This document shows, piece by piece, positions 11,019 to 21,696 of a stretch of 64,000 bases of DNA. The notes beneath the pieces are model-generated. The model had not been told where the DNA came from. It made no database searches and was given only the letters and a program-made list of their open reading frames with translations. Made by a program: the position numbers and the translations under genes. Within the stretch, counting starts at the first letter, position 1, and each line of letters begins with the position of its first letter. The stretch is from Hemicentrotus pulcherrimus (lineage: Eukaryota > Echinodermata > Echinoidea > Camarodonta > Strongylocentrotidae), in contig BEXV01000019.1 in NCBI GenBank assembly GCA_003118195.1, forward strand, positions 251,736 through 315,735, given 5' to 3'.

Positions 11019-11992
11019 GAGTACTACTGGAAATAAGAACTATTGTTATTTATGTTCTGCATTGATCATTATATAGTTTACAAACAACACACAGTAGTGA
11101 GGGCATTAGTACGAATTACCCATACAAGGTACCTTTGGACCAGTCTAACAGTCGAACAAAATGATATGTATTATTTGTTCTATAAAATCATTTTGTATTT
11201 GTTTAATAAAATGATGTTGTATACCATGATATTACTAATTACCGGTCATTAGTAAAATCACGTGTGAGGCAAAACAAATTTATGGTCACCTGTATGCTCT
11301 CAACCAATCATTTGATTGGGATCCGCTTCATCAACTATAGTGCAATAGTTTTGAGGACTACTATCCAACCTTTTTTCGATGACGCAATGTGCACTGCAAT
11401 GCGCGTAGGGGTAGCGCGAACGACGTGGATTGATGCACGCGTAGCACTGCGCATTTGCGCCTTTAGAGATATATTAAGCGCAAAAGCAAATCTAATCAAT
11501 TCGAGGTTTAAAACGCTGATAATAATGACTGATAATGACACCGACAAATCTTTTATAGACTCCATTTTTATATCAAATGGTAAGTATTAGTATGTTGAAT
11601 AAATCTAGTCATCTGATTGGTCGAAATAGGAGTCTTGATTTTAACCATGGCCGCCTACCGGTCAAAAGTTTTTTTTTAAAGATGCCTGCATGCTCACCAA
11701 CAGGTCAATAGTTATTGTAAAGATGTCCGTCGCCCCGGGTAACGGGCCCCAAAAATAAATTTTGCTGAGATCCCCATTGGTTTACGTGTAAAAAGTTTCT
11801 TTGTGCGAGCGGGGATACTATACAGTGTTTTTTGTCTGCGATTCCCGAATAATCGTAACATTCAGGCAATTTTCCAGCGAAGATTTAAAGACAGTGTCTC
11901 AGAATTTCTGTAATGCTCTAACCAGTCTTTACTAAAGAAAATGATTGAGTAAAAATCTTTGTAGATCTTGAATTTGGTATATAAAGATGTAT
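11019..11992. other. Unannotated stretch with a CpG-richer core
   Basis: 11395-11465 is locally richer in GC and CpG (GATGCACGCGTAGCACTGCG). A 108-codon plus frame (11264-11590) crosses it but matches no family I know. Possibly an old repeat. Confidence 0.3.
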
Positions 11993-12125
11993 AGACTGTT
12001 TTTAATATTCGACGCGTAGCTGTTTCTATACCGCCTCTCGGGAAAGTTACATACTGATATGACCCCCGTAGGGATGTAACGTCCCCTTCAGCCTATAGAA
12101 ACTGCGATGCCTCGCAAAGCAGTCA
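11993..12125. repeat. 133-bp structured foldback
   Basis: The outer arms begin AGACTG on the left and, on the opposite strand at the right, TGACTG. Next in are GTAGCTGTTTCTATA (12016-12030) against TATAGAAACTGCGATGC (near 12094-12110). An inner pair is GTTACAT (12046-12052) against ATGTAAC (12074-12080). Between them sits a GC-rich loop with CCCCCGTAGGG. The nested pairing suggests a small MITE or a structured RNA-like element. No coding capacity. Confidence 0.6.
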
Positions 12126-13805
12126 ATAAATTTATACTATGAGTTTCGATGTATACCACAAATGATGCATTTATCCATTCGTTAATTTTACGATCTATTC
12201 GCTTTTGTTGAGGCTGACATATATACATCTATCGTGCTCAGTCCGACGACCACGTACGATAGATTCATAGTGTCTCAACTCGAGTGCGGAAAGATCCTAT
12301 AATGAACTCATTCGCATGCATGCTTTGTATAAGCCTACCGAATCGTCGCCTTCATTCGTCATAGCAGGATGTGTATATTGATGGGAAATGCCATATATGT
12401 TCCAGTTATATCATATATTTTTCTCTTAAAAATCTCTATAATGACAATGAAAATGACATTGACAATGTCATTGACATGTATTAACATGTCAAACATAATC
12501 AGGGCATTGGAGGAGACAATCATTTATGTACAGATAATACATTATTGTTACCAAGTCAATAAATACAGTATTTAAAGTATATCATATGTGAACATGTACA
12601 AACAAAAATAGGATTGCAGCAAAGAAACAAATATGCAAGCAGTCAATAATCAAAATGATTAGGTAATCGGAAAAACAAGGATTGAATGAATGAATTATTA
12701 AATAATTTTGTTATAATAAACACATTTTTTTACTTCATATAAAGATATATTAAGTTTAACAAAAACAGAAAAGACGGATAGAAGAATAAATGTTTCAATA
12801 AGTAAAAAAAAAAAAAATGAAAAAATTGATAATTAAATATCATAAATGGCATACATACTGAATCAATGTACGAGTTTGGGGCGAGTTTGTATAAAAAAAC
12901 AAAATTACAAGTACACAACCAAATATGAAAGTTAAGATATTTGTAAAATCTGCCGCTTTAATGACTGCAACTTCGATGCAAAGAAATACATTTTGTTAAA
13001 AGTTACCAATAACGCAGGAAATCAACATTCCTTGGAACACGTTGATAGGAAAGGGGAAACGGTTTCAAGTATAGCCAAGGTAGGTATGAATTGAACGACG
13101 GAAACGACGTAAACATTGGCTGGCACTCTTCATATCAATAACTGCTAGAAATAAATCAACAATTATTTTGTGCACATATACAGTGACACACCAAGGTTAT
13201 TTTGTGTGAACCGAGCTTCCTGGGTGTAAAATTGCAATGATTACCGATCTCGAAAATGTTCGTCTGGGGTAGAAATGAGGATAGAAAAGGCGAGTACGTT
13301 TTCAATCAGTTCCCGCGCAAACATATTCTCAAGGACGTGTCATTGACTCAATATACGCAAACACGAAATCAATAGTGATGGCACTGAAACAAACCTAATC
13401 TATTAGAAAAATTATGTGAATCTCACATGCCAACATCCATTAATTGTCAATTAGATTCCATTATGGATGGATTTTCGTTTGTGCCTAATAGCCTTCTGCA
13501 ACGTTATGGATTATCCCTGACGGGACTTTTAGCTTTAATCTTTGGTAATGTGAAAACATTAGCGTCAGCATGTATAACACTCATCATTCGTCGACCTTGG
13601 GGCCTTACACTAAATAGATACACATTACGAACCACTGTCAGTCCATTGATGCAAAAGGCAGGTGGGTAAAGTGGGAAGGGGGACACTTAACCATTAGGGA
13701 AACGTGATTGCAGTGACAGATATCGTCTTTCGAACACCAACTTAAATTACATTTGTAAATATGTACTTGTACCTAATTAACTTCGCTATTTTGCTGTTGG
13801 TCTTT
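12126..13805. other. Unannotated AT-rich stretch
   Basis: A small palindrome AATGACATTG...CAATGTCATT lies at about 12451-12472. The longest open frame is 80 codons (plus 13427-13669), with no recognisable domain. Confidence 0.4.
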
Positions 13806-16330
13806 TTAAAGGGCCACTCTAACCAAAACGGGCTAAAAAAAGACATGTAGAATAAATTTTGACGGAGATTCCGAACATGACAATGATTCTTCTTAGAAAT
13901 CATTAATAATTCTAGAATCTAGCTTAAAAAATGACGACTCACAACGGTAGGAAAAAAAAAAAGTTTCGGTGCTGTATTACGCAACTGTTTATGACGACAC
14001 TGCAGGAGCCTCTCCGGTAAAAAGGAGGGTGATTTAGGCATTAAATGTCTTTAAAAAGGCAAACTATGATATTAATTGAAGAAAAAAAAACATTTATCCG
14101 AAAAATAATATGCACTTGATAATCCCAGTACGTTTCATTTATGAATTACAATGAGATTGTAAAATCCTTAATTGTAGGAAAAATCGGACATGCCCACAAT
14201 GACATCAAATGTGTCATCAGGGCCACGTGACCGTATTACCTCTTTCGAGGGGCGTAGCCCAGCAAGCGTGACAACTGTGAAAAATGGATGGTTATACCAG
14301 TATTCATTCAACATTCCGTCAACTGAGAAATGAAATGGGTTCTGATGCGATGCAATATGCGGTTATCTAACAACAGTTATCCCGGGCATCATTTCCTAAA
14401 CAGTATAGTGTTAGACTAAGGGTTGCCTTGGGTTTGAGGTTATATTTAAGGTTAGGGTTAGGGTTAGGTATATAGTGGTGAGTCCAGTTTGAAATTAATA
14501 ATCCGGGTAGTAAAAGAAATTAAAGCGGAGCGATTGTCGTAAGAGCTTTTTTCGTAGGACCGAAATAGCACCATCCTTATTGTTCATAACAACTTTCATT
14601 TAATTTGATAGGACACTTATGCCTTCTTAAACAAGTATAACAACATATCTGCACTTGCGGTGTACAGTTATACTGTGCAGTATTCTATCAAAATACATTC
14701 AGAGAAGAAAAACAAAATGAATAGATACAAGCGTAAATTGAACTCCATTATTCATCAACAGTTGTATTCAGAGTAAAAATAGAATAAGGAGTAAACACTG
14801 ATGTCTTTGATATTTGTTTCATTTAATCGAGATTTTCAGAAGCCCGGCTTCGTTATCTTTTGATCCGATCGTAATTTGAACTCGAAAAGAAAATCCTCCG
14901 ACTGCTTCAAAGGGAGGAAGCATTCGGCTAACTTTTTGACAACAGTCGTTGAGAGGAAAGCAAGATTAGAATGAGGTAATTAAAGAGACAACTTTTCCTC
15001 TCCTGTACAGTGATGGTACTTAGAAAATGACTGATTTTACTATTGTCATCTCTAATAACAATGATTTTCTATCGAATTATGTAATTCAGCATCAACCGCA
15101 TGAAAAAAGACACTCTTTTACCATAATAAAATTATTTTCCTTTAAACATTCCAATTTAAGCTTGTTGTAATCATTGGATTCAAGGTATAAAGTTCGACAG
15201 ATATGAAGTGATTATGAAACATTAGATCATTATTAAACCGAGGTCCCTTTGACAGTTCATGATAATTGTGGGTGCTTGTTGGTGCGTGTGAATGTATATT
15301 CGGTTGATCTAGATTGTTTTTACTTTTCATCGTCTTTAACATCTATGTTTTAAAGAAAAAATTAAGGACCACACATTCTTGTAGGGAATGTGAATATATT
15401 GAATGAGTGTCGCCGTTTTTAATTACATGTCTTTTCATTAACGAGGACATGTACCTGGGTATCATAAAATATCCAAACAGAGACATAAAGGCACATAAGG
15501 ACATTTTATTTTATTTATTATTAATGAGGAAGACAACATTTACTTAAATATCCAGACGAAAAGCCGACGTGAAGACATTTTATCTTTTCCATTCGAGATC
15601 ACACCCATATTTCTTTGGTTCATTCATCGCCAAAAGCTATCAGAAAGAACTGAAACATATGCCTTTGCATTTTTTATTTACGTTTTATTTCTTGTGACCT
15701 CAAGTAAACTGCAATATATCAGAACATCAACATTGCTTTTTCAATGGAAATAATGTAACATAAATAATGCAAAAAAAGCTTACTTGTTCATTGAACAGAA
15801 TAGAACGTTGAACAATATTTTCGGGGTAGACAGTTTTCTTTTTGGTCACTAGAGACGAAAGAGAATCTCCACCAAATGAATGACAGAAACTGGCCTACAG
15901 ATATATGTGTCATTTACACTACCAATGAAACATATTGTTATGACTAATTTTTTCCCCACATCCTTTTTTGTTTGTTGTTTTTATGGGTAAAACGCAAAGC
16001 GGGAGTATTTGCTTGAACCAGCCGATTTATAAGATAATTAGAAAATAAATTCCTGTCAATCAAAATTTCTATTAATGGCAGCGGTCCAAAGTCTCCCTTA
16101 AAATAATTTTCTGCTTTTAAGAGCCGGATGAGAGATGATGAACATCTCTTCCTTATCGTTCATGGCATTTCTTGAATCCGTTCATAATAACCTCCTCTTA
16201 GGAATAAGCTCACTGCCAGTGAGATTCAATTTTAAGATTTAAGGTTACAAATAGGCGGTCATAGAAGACGACATAAGCGGAGAGCAGCGCATAGAGAGAT
16301 CATTGTAAGAAGTTTGATTGTAAACTCCAG
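13806..16330. other. Unannotated stretch with a possible one-ended TTAA element
   Basis: TTAAAGGGCCACTCTAACC at about 13806 has the same TTAA|AGG start as the four MITE families elsewhere in the window, but I found no matching end downstream. The rest is AT-rich with no recognisable gene. Confidence 0.3.
14450..14468 (+). repeat. Short interstitial TTAGGG run
   Basis: About three perfect TTAGGG units follow a looser upstream region (GGTTGCC, GGTTTGAGG). TTAGGG is the ancestral animal telomere repeat. Three units are too few to claim a telomeric origin. Confidence 0.5.
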
Positions 16331-16386
16331 AATAACAACAAAAACAACAACAACAACAACATCAACAATAATAACAATAATAATAA
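16331..16386. repeat. (AAC)n/(AAT)n trinucleotide tract
   Basis: Imperfect CAA units grade into ATA/AAT units. Confidence 0.85.
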
Positions 16387-16528
16387 TGACAATAACATTC
16401 ATAAATAATAATGGTCCTGATGATGATGGTGGTGGTGAGGATCTGGTTATTGATTGCAATAATATTAATAATGGTATTAGTAGTGATAATGAAAAATAGC
16501 TTTCATTATAATGACACTCATAATATTA

Positions 16529-16566
<38 letters not shown>
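16529..16566. repeat. (GAT)n microsatellite
   Basis: About 12 perfect GAT units. The poly-Asp frame through it is the repeat translated. Confidence 0.95.
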
Positions 16567-16567
<1 letters not shown>

Positions 16568-17512
16568 CTTTCTTAGCACGCACACACACCATTTCTCTTT
16601 GGTATCAGAAGATCGCTTCAAAAAGAGAATTTCTGTGCCATCAAGTTTGACATCAATGACGTTTCTGCTGTCTTGTAACAGAAAGTCGATAAAGAATTGC
16701 ATTAGATAGTGATTGACATAAACACAGATATCTCATACTACCTGCGTGATGGGACCGTCGTTTACACAAGAAACATTTTTCAAGCCCCCCTCCCCCTTTT
16801 TTTTTAGGGAAGTTCTTATTTAGTATTGTCTTTCAAATGCCGTTGGAATTTAACCTTTTCAAATTTTGTTTTGCCTGCAAATGGGCCATATTACCTTTAA
16901 TATGGGGTGGTAGAACGTGAAAGATATTTTATGATGACTTTTACGTCTAATACGCTTCACATTCTTGTATCTTATAAAACAGAGCTTAGTGAATATGTGG
17001 AGGCAAAGTTGCCATTCACAAACACGTATTAACCGCGGCTGCTTTTTATCGCGGCGGTTTACCGCTTCATATCTGCTCGAGCCTTAAAATGTAGTTCCAC
17101 GCAGCTACTATACTTTCACCACCGTCTGCCTTTAATCATCTCTCTTATCTGAAAAAAGACGCACATAAAGATTGAGGTTTGCAGCTGAGGCTTGATACGA
17201 ATCCAACAAGAAAAGGAAATATTTATTTTTCTTATCATTGGTAAGCAAAATGATGCCTCATGTTCAACGGACATGAAGTCCCTTACGTGTATGATGAGGT
17301 AGGAGCAATGTCTTTCGACTTACGCAAATTGGACGGGCTAACTCTCAGACTTTAAATGTACTTTCCTAAAAGAGAGGGACAAGCATTAGGGTCCAAGATA
17401 TGTAAAGAAGTTACGTCAAGGGAACGACAGAGAGAGATAGAGAGAGGGAGTATGCGTGTGGGCAAATATATTTGAACGTGTTTGGTGTGGGCGGTGAGCG
17501 TAAGCGCGCGCG
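16567..17512. other. Unannotated stretch
   Basis: Contains a C-run/T-run junction at about 16785-16805 and a short GA-rich block at about 17427-17450. No gene signal. Confidence 0.4.
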
Positions 17513-17547
17513 AGTGTGTGTGCGTGAGTGTGTGTGTGTGTGTGTGG
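17513..17547. repeat. (GT)n microsatellite
   Basis: Imperfect GT run with GC interruptions, next to CGCGCGCG at about 17504-17512. Confidence 0.9.
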
Positions 17548-19260
17548 GCGGAGCAGTATACGGAATAATTTGAATAAAGATATAATAAGCGTGTATAGTA
17601 TACACAAGGGTGAATGTGGCAAAACACAATAGGGGTTCACCCATTTACTAGGTACCGTTGCTGTATTTGTTTTGTGACTAGAATTATGAGTGGGCTCCTA
17701 TTCCTAACTAAGCAAACAATAAATTTTCGTTTTGAAACTGACAGGGAAGTAGGGCAATTAAATTCCGAACCCATTACGCAAATTTGGCGTTTGCTCTCTA
17801 AGGACTCGAGACCACTTAGAGTCAGAAAGACGGCAACCCATAACGAGTGTTGTTCACTTTCACCTGGTTTTTTATCTTCATGCGGAACTTAATTCCTACA
17901 AATTCATCCATTTTTCTCTCTCTCAAATGCATGAGATATTTGAACATCCAAAAAACCTTGTCAAGTGCTCCATAATATATCTAATGAGGAAATGATATGT
18001 GTACGAACTAAGCAACTCAAAATGTTCATGAGGGGTTTGGTTTATCGGGAAACATGACGATGAATTATTCATAACTGACGTTTTTTTTTTGTTAAAGACA
18101 ATCAATATCACCTGCATTATTAGAGATCAGATTATCATTGATCTTATCATTAGACAGGCAAAAAATCACGCTGCGAAAATGTTGTCGAAGAGATTTATAA
18201 AATGTGAATGTCATAATTTCATGTTTAACTTGTCAGTTTTGGTCTAGAAGCCCATAAGGAGAGATTTGGTTTTTGATGTACTTTCAAAATGATGTGAAAT
18301 CAAATTGAATTTAATTGAATTGAATTTGAATATACATTTTGACCTACAGAGGCAGAAAATGGAGCAAGCAAACACACATTACAAAACAACAACAAACAGT
18401 TAACAACAACAAATCTTTAATGATATCCTTGGACCTTTTAGATCACGTGGTCACCCTCTCCTCTCGCCCCATCCCTACAACAAGGCGCGTTATCCATCTT
18501 CATTTCCTCCTGCCAGCCGCCTGAGTGTTAACCGTTCTTAACCTGAGCGTGAACCCGTGATACGTCACTCTCTCCAACGACAAAAAATCACGACGCATTG
18601 GAGCCATGAAGACTATCATGACATAACATTTATTTCTGGGAAAAAATCCGTAATAGATGACACGATCAATCATGCATGAAATCATATTACGAGAACAAAA
18701 TGCATAACAAGGAGGAAACAAGAGAAGTTATCAAGCTGTTCTACCTCTCCTGTGAGACATATGCCTAATAGCAGAGCTTCAAGTTCAAGTTCTTCGAGTC
18801 CGATTTCCAAATTTTACCTTCAGATAGGAACAAGAAAAATGAATGATCATCTGCATTCAACGTTCCTCGGAAGTATGGATCGAAGGTTAAAAAGGGAATC
18901 GTATGAATAGCTATACGCAAACTTCTCGAGAAAGGAAAAGACTGGGGGAAGAGACTTTCCTAGAGAGGACTCTATTCTATGTCATGCTCTAATAGAAAGG
19001 CATGCTCTAAAGTATCATTGAAACATTACTCAATTCAAAATAACTAGTTCAAAATTGTACGGTATTCACAAATACCACATTCAGATGCGCGCACTGAAAA
19101 AAAAAATCGATACAATCGCGTATAGAATTTTTGTTTAACCCGGAGTTGCGAATGAATAGCGATAGCTAGTAAAACAAATCTCATATCCATTTTCTGTTTC
19201 AAGTCCTCGCAAACATGGCGCATGGCCACGAGCGGAGTGCTTTTGAACGACTGAGATTAC
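17548..19260. other. Unannotated stretch
   Basis: The longest open frame is 92 codons (plus 17614-17892), with no recognisable domain. A short AATTG-type repetition lies at about 18304-18330. Confidence 0.35.
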
Positions 19261-19443
19261 AGACCAGATGTCCCAGATGGAAGGATCCGTAGCAATCTTG
19301 CACTTCAAACTGAACCATGCCGAATATAAAATGCCTGGACCTCCTTTGATCCCAACTCCAAAGAGATGATTTTCATTGAGGGTATCACAATCAAAAGGAA
19401 CATGTTTACCCACACCGATCAGCGATCCAGCTGCCTTAATGAT
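19261..19443 (-). CDS. Candidate internal exon (unrecognised protein)
   Basis: On the minus strand an acceptor-like GAATATTTCAG is followed by 183 bases (exactly 61 codons) without a stop. They end at a donor-like GTAATC (19255-19260), so the exon would be phase 0 at both ends. The peptide begins IIKAAGSLIGVGKHVPFDCD and continues with GIKGGPGILYSAWFSLKC and ATDPSIWDIWS. First-position purines are about 62% and local GC is about 47%, against the much lower surroundings. It has several W, C and G residues and no low-complexity character. I do not recognise the family. The open frame continues past the donor to about 19135, so an unspliced or longer version is possible. It could also be a fossil of a transposable-element ORF. 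Confidence 0.35.
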
Positions 19444-20455
19444 CTGAAATATTCACAACAGGCTAACTGGTTTCGCATCTTTTATTTTCTCTTCAACAAT
19501 GATTGTAGGCAATGGCGTATCGTTAGATTACCCATTGAGGCGGCACTGGAACGATGAGGGCTGAGGGGTGGGTGGAAGGGGCACCATCCTTTAATACATG
19601 GGAAATGAAATGAGAATTACAGGACAACTGATTAGAGCGGAGGGGCGGTGCGGGAGATGCTGCAGGGGAAATCCTTTTCTCGCCCTTTCTCCATTCTAAA
19701 TATCCCTTGCTCTCTTTCCTCGCTTTACTCTGTTTTTTTTCTTCACTTTTTACCACTCGATTATGGGTGGCGATAACCACGTGCCCCTGTGGAGCTACGC
19801 CACTTTTTTGTTACTTCGTAGAGGGATTAATTGAATACTTTTATAAGATATAATTATGCCATTGTGGATTGCAAAACTATGAACATGAGTCCTGCGTAAT
19901 CTCTTATTAGGGTGAGCACCCACTGCATTATCTCGACATAATTATTCTGCGTAGACCGAAGTGAAGCTACAAATGGTAAACAATTTCAGTGTCTCTCTAA
20001 GTCTGTGAGTAGGCAGTTTCGTGGGTACATACCAACCGTTAATTGTATGATTACCGGATGATCCGTCGGTACTTAAAGAATGAATAAAGACATGGAAGTT
20101 GTTTCTGGTCTAGTGACAATACTCTGACAATAACTAATAATTAATCTTAATAACTGGAGATATGACAAGAGTTAAAACAACCAAATAAAATGTATGTTTG
20201 TATAAAGAGTAATCGGAAGGGGGATAAAATAAGGAGAGCACATAAGCTCCTTAGAATTATGAGATTTATTAATATTTATGACTATAAATGATAATGGGTG
20301 GAGACAACATTTTTATTTGAGCTTACAAGAAAAATAAGAATGCTTGAAGTTAATGTTCTTTTCTCTGTATTAATTAGATATGGATATCTTGAACGAGGAC
20401 CTCTCAAAGTATCGTAAAGGTTTGGCAACCTTGATTGGGTTGAAAGAGGCAAAGC
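19444..20455. other. Unannotated stretch
   Basis: Contains TTAGATTACCCATTGAGG and GC-richer sequence to about 19680, then AT-rich sequence. I could not place a neighbouring exon for the 19261-19443 candidate here. Confidence 0.3.
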
Positions 20456-20830
20456 TTAAAGGGATCCGGTAAATTTGTCTCATATTCTGAAACAAAGTTC
20501 GGGATTTAGCTCATGCTGCAATGATAATTATAAACCTTTAGGTCAGCCAGAAACACCATGACTTTTACAAGCCGATCTCCTGTCTGATTATCAAGATATT
20601 TATGATTGGAATTACAAATTTTGAAAACCGTTAGCCGAACGATTTTCATAACACTACAGTCTATTGGGGAAAAGGAGTATGGTAAAACCGGTCACTCAAA
20701 GATTTTTACTTTTTTTGAGGCACTTCTTGATCATTTTGAAGCGCAATTTTTGTAGGGCTTCAATATTACACCATATAACAGACACTGAAAAAACGTAGGA
20801 CCGTACATCTCAGATTTAACATGTTGTGAT
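20456..20830 (+). mobile_element. TTAA-type MITE, family 1, copy A (right end lost)
   Basis: Starts TTAAAGGGATCCGGTAA and is similar along its length to the reverse complement of 24940-25309. Shared words include CTCATGCTGCAAT, ATAAACCTTTAGGTCAGCCAG and ATGGTAAAACCGGTCACTCA. It keeps the inner part of the other end (CAGATTTAACATGTT) but not the terminal inverted repeat. A SINE abuts directly at about 20835. Confidence 0.85.
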
Positions 20831-20834
20831 AAAT

Positions 20835-20960
20835 ACTCAAGTCATTTGACTAAGAATCCGAAGGTTGTGGGTTAGAATCCCAGCTCGGCATTAACGTCCT
20901 TTGACAATACTTTAATCCACATATTTTTATTGAACATTTGCTAAAATAATTGCAGTGACA
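20835..20960 (+). mobile_element. tRNA-derived SINE copy
   Basis: Contains a tRNA-like segment with a diverged B box GGTTAGAATCC (20870-20880). It is followed by the tail ACGTCCTTTGACAATACTTT and then AAATAATTGCAGTGA, the same last 15 bases as the SINE at 29665-29832. It is wedged between a TTAA MITE on the left and a TAA-flanked element on the right. Confidence 0.65.
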
Positions 20961-20988
20961 ATGTATTCAATAATAGCTATCTGACTAA

Positions 20989-21693
20989 AGGCCCCGTCTC
21001 ACCGCCAGAACTTTGCTGGAGCGTTCCTGGAGCGGTGAAAAAAAATCATCACCGCTCGTAACCGTTCACCACCGTTTAACAGAAGTTGGCCCCCGGTTCA
21101 GGCAACGCCGTACACACTCGGCCACCGCTGATGGTCCCTCCTACCGCTCCGAAAGTTTTAAGCTGCACAAAATATTGCGAGCGGTGAGGAGCGGGCAATT
21201 TTCCGCTCCGGCAAAGTTCAACACCGCTCCAACAGCGCCCAGTCAAAGTTCGGCACCGCTAGACGCAAGTTCGTGGACGCTTTGGTCCACTAGGCCAACG
21301 CCGAAATCTTGACCACCGCTGCTTCGCCAGCTTTGCCCGGGCGGTGATTAAACGTTGCACAAACTTTGGTGGGCGGTTGTAAGCGTTTTACGAGCGGACA
21401 CTGGATTGCTGGAACGGTGTCGGGCGTTAAAGCAGCGATACATTGCGATGATGAACTTTGGTTTGGCGTTGGTATGTGGAGGTGTCGGAGCGGGACCAAT
21501 TCTCGCTACCGCTCGCTACCGTTAAAACAACGCGAAAGCAACGCCGGCTTCAGCGGTACACCGCTAAGGCAACGCCCGTGTTTTTGATTTGTTTCCCATT
21601 TTGTGCGCGGTGACGAGCGTTGTCGAAATTCGGCCCCCTCTCCCTACTGTTCAAGGAACGCTCCAGCAAAGTTCTGGCGGTGAGACTGGGCCT
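20989..21693. mobile_element. TAA-flanked GC-rich TIR element made of ACCGCT words
   Basis: The left end (AGGCCCCGTCTCACCGCC, then AGAACTTTGCTGGAGCGTTCCT, to about 21028) is matched by the right end (from about 21654) on the opposite strand, with one indel near the tip. This gives a terminal inverted repeat of about 40 bp. TAA flanks both sides (20986-20988 and 21694-21696), the 3-bp duplication typical of PIF/Harbinger elements (TWA). The interior is about 55% GC and carries at least eight exact ACCGCT and three AGCGGT words plus many one-base variants. No transposase is encoded; open frames of 60-100 codons are the words translated. A non-autonomous Harbinger-like element is the best fit. 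Confidence 0.8.
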
Positions 21694-21696
21694 TAA

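Noticed and set aside
11264..11590. 108-codon frame with plausible composition
   Set aside because: A competing frame covers the opposite strand, no splice signals or motifs are convincing, and the region looks like an old CpG-richer repeat.
14450..14468. Telomere or chromosome end
   Set aside because: Only about three TTAGGG units inside unique sequence; at most a short interstitial run.
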